NCBI GenBank assembly: GCA_016286075.1 | Contig: JAEERZ010000131.1 | Coordinates: 1 to 6,441, forward strand | From: Selenomonadaceae bacterium | Lineage (GTDB): Bacteria; Bacillota; Negativicutes; Selenomonadales; Selenomonadaceae | Reading direction: 5' to 3' | DNA: 6,441 bases | The notes under the pieces: generated by a model | Databases searched by the model: none | Told to the model about the DNA's origin: nothing | What the model saw: only the letters and a program-made list of their open reading frames with translations | In this document: positions 1 to 4,884 of the stretch, in pieces | Layout: each line of letters opens with the position of its first letter | Position numbering within the stretch: the stretch's first letter is position 1 | Made by a program: the position numbers and the translations under genes

Positions 1-384
1 ACGCTGGCCGATGGCGTGGAAATCGCTTACGGCGTGGAAACCCTTGCCATCACCGACGAGGGGCCGCTTTTCGTGCATCGTACCTATAATGACGCGGGAG
101 AGATCGTTTCCCGCAGCGAACCGGCCATCTCGGCGGCGGACAGCACGATCATCGCGGTCAGCCAGCGGGCGAAGGACAAGCTCTCCAGCACTACCATCGG
201 CCTCGACAGCAACGAGCGGGGGCTTTTGGAGGTCGATGAAAACGGCATGACGACGCGCTTGGGCGTATTCGCGGGCGGCGACGTGACCCTCGGCCCGTTC
301 AACGTAGTGCAGGCCGTGAAGAGCGCGCGGCGCGTGGCAGACGCTATGAGCGAATACCTGCGGGCAAAAGCGCGAGAAGAATAA
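1..384 (+). CDS. FAD/NAD(P)-dependent oxidoreductase, glutamate synthase small subunit (GltD)-like, 3' end only
   Basis: The gene enters from the left edge in frame 1 and ends at TAA 382-384, leaving 127 C-terminal residues. The fragment carries the C-terminal signature of the GltD/AegA-type pyridine nucleotide-disulphide oxidoreductases: a strand like the family's 'vIvAIGQ' (here IIAVSQ, around residues 50-55), then a glycine, an acidic 'D-E-N-G-M-T-T' turn, and the FAD-binding VFAGGDVTLGP motif (residues 89-99) followed by a helix ending in ARRVADAMSEYL. In this family the protein passes electrons between NAD(P)H and a partner subunit through FAD and Fe-S clusters, in the cytoplasm. The N-terminal Fe-S and NAD(P)-binding regions lie outside the window, so the exact substrate cannot be told. 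The usual AIGQ is AVSQ here, which suggests a divergent subfamily. The family call is fairly sure; a true GltD role is not. Confidence 0.8.
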   Translation, partial: TLADGVEIAYGVETLAITDEGPLFVHRTYNDAGEIVSRSEPAISAADSTIIAVSQRAKDKLSSTTIGLDSNERGLLEVDENGMTTRLGVFAGGDVTLGPFNVVQAVKSARRVADAMSEYLRAKAREE

Positions 385-394
385 CAGGATATAA

Positions 395-426
395 AAAAGC
401 GGAAGTCGATGGTGACTTCCGCTTTT
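395..426. terminator. Bidirectional rho-independent terminator between convergent genes
   Basis: A 13-bp perfect stem pairs AAAAGCGGAAGTC (395-407) with GACTTCCGCTTTT (414-426) around a 6-nt loop. The A-run on the left and T-run on the right make it work in both directions. It sits 10 bases after the oxidoreductase stop and 12 bases before the stop of the converging minus-strand gene. Confidence 0.85.
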
Positions 427-438
427 GTGCGTCTTGGG

Positions 439-855
439 TTATTTTCTTACGAAGTACAGGGATTCTCCGTTTGCCGTCAGCTCCTGGATTCGCAGTTTCA
501 GCCGCTCGATGTTCTTTTTGTGCAGCGTTACGGCGAAATCGGCGCGGATGGATTCTTCCTCGGTCAGGTCCGCGGTCTTCAGCACGTCCTCAATGTGCTT
601 GAGGCGCTTTTCCACGTCGTGCAGCTCGTCGGTCAGGAGCTTTCGCTCGCCGAGCACGATCCCGTAAACCGTCCGCATATTTTCCAGCACGATCTGGGCG
701 TAGCCGGCTTCTTTCGATTTGTCTTCCAGATAATTCGCGACATGGTAAATGATATCGAAGGGATTTTCCGCGCTGTGGATCATGCCGAGGATATCCATTT
801 TTATGATCTGGTCCTCGCCGTGGGGCAGCGAGACGTCCTGTTCCTTCTCTTTCAT
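439..855 (-). CDS. Hypothetical 138-aa helical/coiled-coil protein
   Basis: I do not recognise this protein. It is 138 residues with no signal peptide, transmembrane segment or cysteine, so it is probably cytoplasmic. Residues about 30-62 (NPFDIIYHVANYLEDKSKEA and on) look like amphipathic helices. Residues about 66-127 form a charged helical stretch with heptad-like hydrophobic spacing (LLTDELHDVEKRLKHIEDVL, then LHKKNIERLKLRIQEL), suggesting a coiled-coil hairpin. The start ATG (853-855 on the minus strand) is preceded by AGGAAAGGAAG at good spacing. A TATACT -10 lies upstream at 889-894. Strand choice is supported by the ribosome site, the promoter and the convergent terminator at its 3' end; the long reading frame on the opposite strand lacks these. 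Function unknown; protein-protein interaction or self-assembly is only a guess. Confidence 0.75.
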   Translation of the reverse strand: MKEKEQDVSLPHGEDQIIKMDILGMIHSAENPFDIIYHVANYLEDKSKEAGYAQIVLENMRTVYGIVLGERKLLTDELHDVEKRLKHIEDVLKTADLTEEESIRADFAVTLHKKNIERLKLRIQELTANGESLYFVRK

Positions 856-888
856 GGGGCATCTTCCTTTCCTGAGGACTACCTATAT

Positions 889-917
889 AGTATAGCAGAA
901 AGCGAAACGGATAGGAA
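889..917 (-). promoter_or_regulatory. Probable promoter of the minus-strand hypothetical gene
   Basis: Read on the minus strand, TATACT (889-894) is a 5/6 match to the -10 consensus about 35 bases before the start codon. The hexamer 17 bases upstream (TTCCTA, 912-917) is a poor -35, so only the -10 is convincing. Confidence 0.45.
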
Positions 918-982
918 TAGCGCGGCGCATGAAAAATAGATTAGAGGACGTTTATAAAAAGATGAAATCGCGTCCCACGCCA

Positions 983-1011
983 TTGCCTTTTTATCGGGGG
1001 CAACATATAAT
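983..1011 (+). promoter_or_regulatory. Sigma-A-type promoter of the zinc-ribbon gene
   Basis: TTGCCT (983-988) and a perfect TATAAT (1006-1011) are separated by 17 bp. Transcription would start near 1018, giving a G-rich leader of about 70 nt before the start codon at 1091. The promoter lies in the divergent intergenic region opposite the minus-strand hypothetical gene. Confidence 0.8.
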
Positions 1012-1090
1012 ATGACCGTGGAAGCAGGGGCTTCCTGAAGGGAAAGGGCGAAGGGATTCGCCATGGTGGAAAAGGGAAAGGGTGGTAGAA

Positions 1091-1477
1091 ATGTTTGAAC
1101 TCGCGTTTTGGCTTCTCTGCTGCATGGGCGTCGGGTACTACGCGGACAAGAAGGGACGCAGTCAATGGAAATGGGGCATCGCGGCTGCGCTTTTCAGCCC
1201 GATCATTGTCGGCATCGTGCTGGCGCTGATGTCCGATAAGTCCGTGGAGCGCGACGTGGCGGAGCTTCGCATGGGGCAGGAGCAGCTTCGCGACCGCGTG
1301 GCGGCGGATGAGAAAATCACGGAGGCCCGCTTCGGGCAGATGGAAGGCCGTCTCGGCAGCGCGGCGCCGGCGACGGGCGCGCTGGAAGAGGTGCGGCATT
1401 GTCCGTCCTGCGGCGAGACGCTGCGGACGGGAGACCGGTTCTGCGCTCGCTGCGGCGAGGAAGTTTCGTGGGTGTGA
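1091..1477 (+). CDS. Two-TM membrane protein with C-terminal double-CxxC zinc ribbon
   Basis: 128 residues. An N-terminal hydrophobic helix (about 2-17) and a second one (about 29-47) are joined by a short basic loop (DKKGRSQWKW), giving a membrane hairpin. Residues about 50-88 are charged and helical. After a small alanine-rich linker the C-terminus has CPSCGETLRTGDRFCARCGEE, with paired cysteines 104/107 and 118/121 forming a zinc-ribbon like those called 'zinc-ribbon domain' or 'double zinc ribbon'. The role is unknown; such ribbons usually mediate protein or nucleic-acid contacts. ATG 1091 is chosen because AAGGGTGG (1078-1085) sits 5 nt ahead; a GTG at 1082 in the same frame is possible but would lie inside this ribosome site. 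The next gene starts 22 bases after the stop, so the two are probably co-transcribed. Confidence 0.85.
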   Translation: MFELAFWLLCCMGVGYYADKKGRSQWKWGIAAALFSPIIVGIVLALMSDKSVERDVAELRMGQEQLRDRVAADEKITEARFGQMEGRLGSAAPATGALEEVRHCPSCGETLRTGDRFCARCGEEVSWV

Positions 1478-1499
1478 CGTTTTCAGCGAGGTGATGGAT

Positions 1500-2012
1500 A
1501 TGACATTTGCGGAAACGCTCAAAGAGGGCGGACAGGTTCTCCGCCGTCATGTCGTCGCTGCTTTGCGCGACGATAAAGTCACGTTGCGCGGGGAGCTCTT
1601 GGTCACGCGCCCCGGCATGGCGAACGTGGAAGAGGACGAGGTGCGCGCCACAGGCGTGATGGCGGCCTTGGCACCGCTGCATACGCTTTTTCCGGGCGTG
1701 AAGCTGACGTTGGAGCGGAGCCTTTTGAGCGCCGATATCAAGTTCTTCTGTTATGAGGCGACGCCGGGTTCGCAGGATTTTCAAGGCGAGCTTTGCCGAA
1801 TCTTGGAGGACGCCGTAGCCATGATCGGCGAGGCGGGATTTGAGACGCGTCTGAACGCGCGCGGCGAATGGAAGCGCCTTGATCGTGTAGAAACCTTCTG
1901 CTGCATGAACAGGGGCAGGACAGTCTCCTGCAAGGCGACGGGCGATGAAAAACGGAGCTTTCCTCTTAAAGGGATGAGGGAATCGGCCTCCAACGCCGTA
2001 GAAGGACTGTAG
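1500..2012 (+). CDS. Hypothetical 170-aa protein, second gene of the zinc-ribbon unit
   Basis: I do not recognise this family. The protein is 170 residues, mixed alpha/beta by eye, with no signal peptide or transmembrane helix, so probably cytoplasmic. It opens with a basic helix (LKEGGQVLRRHVVAALRDD), has strands around VTLRGELLV and VKLTLERSLLSADIKFFCY (about 68-85), a helix at 97-113 (GELCRILEDAVAMIGEAG) and a C-terminal part with three cysteines (134, 135 and 144). These do not form a CxxC pair. Start ATG 1500 is supported by GAGGTG (1488-1493) six bases upstream; ATG 1494 in the same frame is an alternative, but it overlaps that site. It lies 22 bases after the zinc-ribbon gene with no terminator between, so a shared transcript is likely and a functional link possible. 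It ends just before the tRNA promoter, with no clear hairpin. Confidence 0.75.
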   Translation: MTFAETLKEGGQVLRRHVVAALRDDKVTLRGELLVTRPGMANVEEDEVRATGVMAALAPLHTLFPGVKLTLERSLLSADIKFFCYEATPGSQDFQGELCRILEDAVAMIGEAGFETRLNARGEWKRLDRVETFCCMNRGRTVSCKATGDEKRSFPLKGMRESASNAVEGL

Positions 2013-2033
2013 GAAGAAAATTTCTCAAAGCTA

Positions 2034-2063
2034 TTGACAGGCAAGTAATATCTACGTTATACT
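2034..2063 (+). promoter_or_regulatory. tRNA promoter
   Basis: A perfect TTGACA -35 (2034-2039) and TATACT -10 (2058-2063) are 18 bp apart. The predicted start is near 2070, about 10 nt before the mature tRNA 5' end. This is the strongest promoter in the window, as expected for a stable RNA gene. Confidence 0.88.
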
Positions 2064-2079
2064 ACTTCTTGTCAGTCAT

Positions 2080-2155
2080 GCTAGCTTAGCTCAGTTGGTA
2101 GAGCAGCGCATTCGTAATGCGCAGGTCGTAGGTTCAAGTCCTATAGCTAGCTCCA
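2080..2155 (+). tRNA. tRNA-Thr, anticodon CGT
   Basis: The 76-nt sequence folds into a full cloverleaf. The acceptor stem GCTAGCT (2080-2086) pairs with AGCTAGC (2145-2151). The D-arm is GCTC/GAGC with loop AGTTGGTA. The anticodon stem is GCGCA/TGCGC around loop TTCGTAA, giving anticodon CGT at 2113-2115, which reads the threonine codon ACG. The variable loop is AGGTC. The T-arm is GTAGG/CCTAT with loop TTCAAGT. Discriminator T2152 is followed by an encoded CCA (2153-2155). There is one G-T wobble at the base of the T-stem. The gene stands alone with its own promoter and terminator. The acceptor arms each contain the self-complementary hexamer GCTAGC. Confidence 0.95.
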
Positions 2156-2165
2156 TAGGAATAGC

Positions 2166-2199
2166 AAGGCTTTCGGGGAAATCCCCGGAAGCCTTTTTT
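2166..2199 (+). terminator. Rho-independent terminator of the tRNA gene
   Basis: AAGGCTTTCGGGG (2166-2178) pairs with CCCCGGAAGCCTT (2183-2195), with one T-G wobble and a 4-nt AAAT-type loop. Six Ts follow at 2194-2199. It begins 10 bases after the tRNA CCA end. Confidence 0.92.
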
Positions 2200-2341
2200 G
2201 TGTCGTTGGAGCCGAATCCAAGGTGAAAGAGAACTATTAGCGTGGGGGAGATAAACCCATCTGATGATTGTGCGGCTCTAAAGAATCTTCTCGATATGAG
2301 ATTACAAGCGCTTGGATGAAAAAGGTTATGTTAGATAGTGA

Positions 2342-2371
2342 TTGAAGAGGATATCAATAGTTTCTTTTATA
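2342..2371 (+). promoter_or_regulatory. Possible promoter of the ATPase gene
   Basis: TTGAAG (2342-2347) and TTTATA (2366-2371) are spaced 18 bp apart, each about 4/6 to consensus. If real, the -10 lies inside the left half and centre of the 38-bp palindrome, which would suit an operator controlling it. Weak evidence by itself. Confidence 0.3.
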
Positions 2372-2388
2372 AAAGAAACTATTGATAT
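2351..2388. repeat. Perfect 38-bp palindrome with an extra half-site copy
   Basis: ATATCAATAGTTTCTTTT (2351-2368), central AT, then its exact reverse complement (2371-2388). Five Ts follow (2388-2392). A 13-bp piece of the right half, TATAAAAGAAACT (2368-2380), recurs 40 bp downstream at 2408-2420. It lies in the AT-rich leader of the ATPase gene. It could be an operator, a hairpin acting as terminator or attenuator, or an insertion scar. The sequence alone does not decide between these. Confidence 0.9.
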
Positions 2389-2443
2389 TTTTGATAAAAA
2401 AATATATTATAAAAGAAACTCTTTCCGAATGGGGGCGTTTGCC

Positions 2444-3670
2444 ATGATACAAAGAGAAAGCTATATGCGGCAGATTCGAGATTTTATAGACCGCCCTGTC
2501 ATAAAGGTTCTGACCGGGATGCGCCGGAGCGGGAAAAGCGTCTTACTGGAATTGATACGGGACGAACTATTGAGGCGAGGCGTCGCGCCAGAGAATATCG
2601 TTTTCATCAATCTTGAATCTTTGCGATATGAGCGGTTGAAGGAATATCATGCTCTCTATGAAGAGATTTCAGAAAAAGTTTCGAAAGTGAAAGGCCGCTT
2701 GTATCTTTTGTTGGATGAAATTCAGGAGACGAAGGAGTGGGAGCGGGCCGTCAACTCTTTTCGAGTGGATTTTGACTGCGATATCTATTTGACGGGCTCG
2801 AATGCTAAGTTATTTTCCGGGGAATTGGCAACGCTTCTGTCTGGGCGGTATGTGGAGATTAAGGTGTACCCGCTGGGATTTCACGAGTATATGGCGTTCG
2901 CAGAGGCGAATCCGGATGAGGCGGGACGTTCTGAGAAAGAGCTTTTTGCGTCCTATCTTCAGTTCGGAGGGCTGCCGGGGATCCATCAGATGAAATGGGA
3001 ATCGGACAGGTTGCTGCTCTACTTGCAGGATATATACAATTCCATTTTGCTGAAGGACGTTGTCGCCCGCAATCGTGTTCGGGATACGGCGCTGTTGGAG
3101 AAAATTGTTGTGTATTTGATGGACAACATCGGCAATACGTTTTCGGCGAAAACGATATCGGATTTTCTGAAAAGCCAAGGCCGTAAGCTGAGTACGGAGA
3201 CCGTTTATAATTATCTTGCCGCCTTGGAATCCGCCTGCTTGGTGCATCGTGTTTCACGATATGATATCAAGGGGAAGAAGCTGTTGGAAACGCAGGAGAA
3301 ATATTATCTGACGGATTTAGGGATTCGCCATGCGGTGATGGGGTATCGGGAGCAAGACGTTGCTGGGATGTTGGAGAATGTCGTTTTCTTGGAGCTTTTG
3401 CGGCGTCGTTATACAGTTTATATCGGCAAGCAGCAGGAGGCGGAAGTGGATTTCGTCGCGGAACGGGACGGAGAAAGGTTGTACATTCAGGTCTGCTACC
3501 TGCTGACGGAAGAGAATATGCAGCGTGAGTTTACGCCGTTGACAAGGATTCAGGATAATTTCGAGAAAGTCGTATTATCTATGAATGAAATGCCGGGGCG
3601 AGGTTATGAGGGAATCAAACACAAAAATGTCATTAGGTTTTTGCTGGAAGCGTCTGATTCTATCGTATAA
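2444..3670 (+). CDS. AAA-type ATPase with DUF4143 domain (COG1373-like)
   Basis: A 408-residue ATPase of the widespread bacterial/archaeal 'ATP-binding protein, DUF4143' family, whose biological role is not settled. Walker A is GMRRSGKS (25-32), Walker B is RLYLLLDEIQ (85-94) with D91-E92, a sensor-like LTGSNA lies at 116-121 and a conserved LLSGRY at 131-136. The C-terminal half is the DUF4143 region. It ends in EAEVDFVAERDGERLYIQVCY (332-352), which resembles a PD-(D/E)XK-type fold with the usual lysine position replaced by Q-x-C, as is common in this family; nuclease activity is not implied. Length is typical. ATG 2444 is chosen from GGGGGC (2431-2436) at 7 nt; ATG 2429 and TTG 2342 in the same frame are possible, but TTG 2342 would read through the palindrome. 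Base composition looks more AT-rich than its neighbours and the gene stands alone, hinting at lateral transfer. Confidence 0.9.
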   Translation: MIQRESYMRQIRDFIDRPVIKVLTGMRRSGKSVLLELIRDELLRRGVAPENIVFINLESLRYERLKEYHALYEEISEKVSKVKGRLYLLLDEIQETKEWERAVNSFRVDFDCDIYLTGSNAKLFSGELATLLSGRYVEIKVYPLGFHEYMAFAEANPDEAGRSEKELFASYLQFGGLPGIHQMKWESDRLLLYLQDIYNSILLKDVVARNRVRDTALLEKIVVYLMDNIGNTFSAKTISDFLKSQGRKLSTETVYNYLAALESACLVHRVSRYDIKGKKLLETQEKYYLTDLGIRHAVMGYREQDVAGMLENVVFLELLRRRYTVYIGKQQEAEVDFVAERDGERLYIQVCYLLTEENMQREFTPLTRIQDNFEKVVLSMNEMPGRGYEGIKHKNVIRFLLEASDSIV

Positions 3671-3689
3671 CGCAAGATAATAATTGCGA

Positions 3690-3718
3690 TTGGCTCTATT
3701 ATTACATTGGTGTATAAT
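3690..3718 (+). promoter_or_regulatory. Promoter of the secreted-protein gene
   Basis: TTGGCT (3690-3695) and a perfect TATAAT (3713-3718) are spaced 17 bp. The start point would be near 3725, leaving a leader of about 33 nt with the ribosome site AAAGGGGGA (3741-3749). Confidence 0.8.
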
Positions 3719-3757
3719 GCATTGGAGATATGCTTTCACCAAAGGGGGAATCATATA

Positions 3758-4609
3758 ATGAAGCTTGCAAAAAGAGTCCTGCTTTCGGCGCTTTTGGCGG
3801 CGGGGATTATGGCGTCTTCGTCGGCGGCTTCCGCTGGGCCTTACGAATACGGGCTGGAGCTTGTCAGGCTGCAAAACAGTCCTGTCGTCAACAACCTCGA
3901 CTTTGAGGACGCGAAATCGAAAAACGCCTGCTTCTGCGTCAGCGACATGGACGGCAACGGGTGGCTGGAATTCACCGTCGCGAAAATGGACGAGACCGGC
4001 ATGTATCTGGATTATGAGTGCTATGAATACGAATCGGGCAACGAGGACGTATTGAAGCCAATCGAGATCAGGTCCCCGGAGGCCGGGTTCAAGCCGAGGT
4101 TCGCCGGGATGGCGGGCGAAAACAAATTGACGGCCTATCGTGTTGTCGATGAAAACAAACGCGAGGAACGCTATTATCATATCGACACGGCCTACAGAAA
4201 AAAGAGCGTTCCCTGGCTCCAGGACGGGGAATATCTCGTGGCGCGGCAGCTCGTCAATAAGTCGAACGATATGCTGTTCACGTATCTTGCCGCGACGGAG
4301 CAGGGCGTTATTGTGGAGTCTGAAAGTCGGCCGGGGATGATGACGTTCACGCCGGAAAAATACATGGATCCAAACGGCGAGGCAATCGGTAAGGAAGCCT
4401 TTGAACGCTCGGCGGACTCTTATATCGTCAAAGCGGAAAAAACAGAGGCGGCTTTCCTCTGGATTCCCGTTGCGGAACTCCAAAAGGCCATCGAACTCGG
4501 ACGGGACGAGACGTGGGAAATCCTCCAAAAATCATGGCAGGGTTTCCGCTTCGGCGACGGGCCGCAGGGCATCGATCCGACGGGAGATCGCCCGCAGGTT
4601 GTGCCCTGA
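3758..4609 (+). CDS. Secreted hypothetical protein with signal peptide and a calcium-loop-like motif
   Basis: I do not recognise the 283-residue product. Residues 1-26 form a classic Sec signal peptide: basic MKLAKR, a hydrophobic core (VLLSALLAAGIMA) and an A-S-A cleavage site before G27. No lipobox cysteine is present, so a soluble periplasmic or secreted protein is expected. Soon after the N-terminus, two cysteines (58 and 60) precede SDMDGNGWLEF (62-72), where D63, D65, N67 and E71 fit the DxDx(D/N)Gxx(D/E) calcium loop seen in FG-GAP and dockerin-like proteins. Only one copy is visible and the acidic residue at loop position 12 is missing, so calcium binding is a suggestion. The rest appears beta-rich and acidic. 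ATG 3758 is favoured by AAAGGGGGA at 3741-3749 and by the complete signal peptide. The gene has its own promoter and terminator. Confidence 0.85.
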   Translation: MKLAKRVLLSALLAAGIMASSSAASAGPYEYGLELVRLQNSPVVNNLDFEDAKSKNACFCVSDMDGNGWLEFTVAKMDETGMYLDYECYEYESGNEDVLKPIEIRSPEAGFKPRFAGMAGENKLTAYRVVDENKREERYYHIDTAYRKKSVPWLQDGEYLVARQLVNKSNDMLFTYLAATEQGVIVESESRPGMMTFTPEKYMDPNGEAIGKEAFERSADSYIVKAEKTEAAFLWIPVAELQKAIELGRDETWEILQKSWQGFRFGDGPQGIDPTGDRPQVVP

Positions 4610-4646
4610 GCGCATACCGGCGGCGCGGAATAATCAATAATCAAAT

Positions 4647-4706
4647 AAAACCTCCTATGCAATCTGCGCGATGCGAAAACCGCGGAGAAAAGCATAGGAG
4701 GTTTTT
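4647..4706. terminator. Long-stem terminator after the secreted-protein gene
   Basis: AAAACCTCCTATGC (4647-4660) pairs perfectly with GCATAGGAGGTTTT (4692-4705), 14 bp, around a 31-nt loop. The loop holds CG-rich patches that may fold further. A run of five Ts (4702-4706) and more T-rich sequence follow. The T-rich reverse side would also let it stop transcription from the converging phzF-like gene. Confidence 0.75.
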
Positions 4707-4716
4707 CGTTCTTTTA

Positions 4717-4884
4717 TTAAGGAAACACTGAATAAGTCAATTTATGGCCTTGCCGAGGGATTTTTTCGTCAGGTAAGGAAGATGGCGCGAAGGCGTAGCA
4801 TCGCTACGTCGAGCGGCATCTGACACAGAATGACGGAAAAAGACACGGCAAGGGCGTGAAGGGACTTGTTCAGTGCTTCCTTAA
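4717..4884. mobile_element. 168-bp non-coding element with terminal inverted repeats (MITE-like)
   Basis: The left end TTAAGGAAACACTGAATAAG(TC) at 4717-4738 and the right end at 4863-4884 are inverted repeats matching at 20 of 22 positions; the mismatches are at repeat positions 9 and 17. Further matched arms lie inside: CCTTGCCG (4748-4755) with CGGCAAGG (4846-4853); TTTTTTCGTCA (4761-4771) with TGACGGAAAAA (4831-4841), one mismatch; GATGGCGC (4781-4788) with GCGGCATC (4813-4820), one mismatch; and a central CGTAGC-ATC-GCTACG (4793-4807). The whole unit could extrude as one long interrupted hairpin. It has no reading frame of note, so it would need a transposase in trans. TTAA at each end may be part of the repeat or a target duplication. 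It fills the gap between two converging genes. A REP-like or structured-RNA element is the alternative. Confidence 0.75.

Noticed and set aside
409..939. 176-codon plus-strand frame opposite the coiled-coil gene
   Set aside because: It starts inside the terminator stem without a ribosome site. The minus-strand gene has proper initiation signals and fits the convergent terminator.
941..1522. 193-codon minus-strand frame opposite the zinc-ribbon gene
   Set aside because: It runs across the promoter and leader region. The translation is rich in Arg, His and Pro, as expected of an antisense shadow of GC-rich coding DNA.
2342..2443. TTG-initiated N-terminal extension of the ATPase
   Set aside because: It would translate the palindrome and an AT-rich stretch. 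The family's usual N-terminus begins near MIQRESYMRQI, and the best ribosome site is before ATG 2444.
3671..3688. Hairpin CGCAA/TTGCG just after the ATPase stop as a terminator
   Set aside because: The stem is only 5 bp with an 8-nt AT loop and no T-run follows, so it is too weak to call.
2080..3720. tRNA-targeted integrative island after tRNA-Thr
   Set aside because: No integrase gene and no repeated copy of the tRNA 3' end were found downstream in the window.
3575..4528. 317-codon open frame on the minus strand across the secreted-protein gene
   Set aside because: It lies antisense to a gene with promoter, ribosome site, signal peptide and terminator. Its translation has no domain pattern, and it runs across the promoter region and the end of the ATPase gene.
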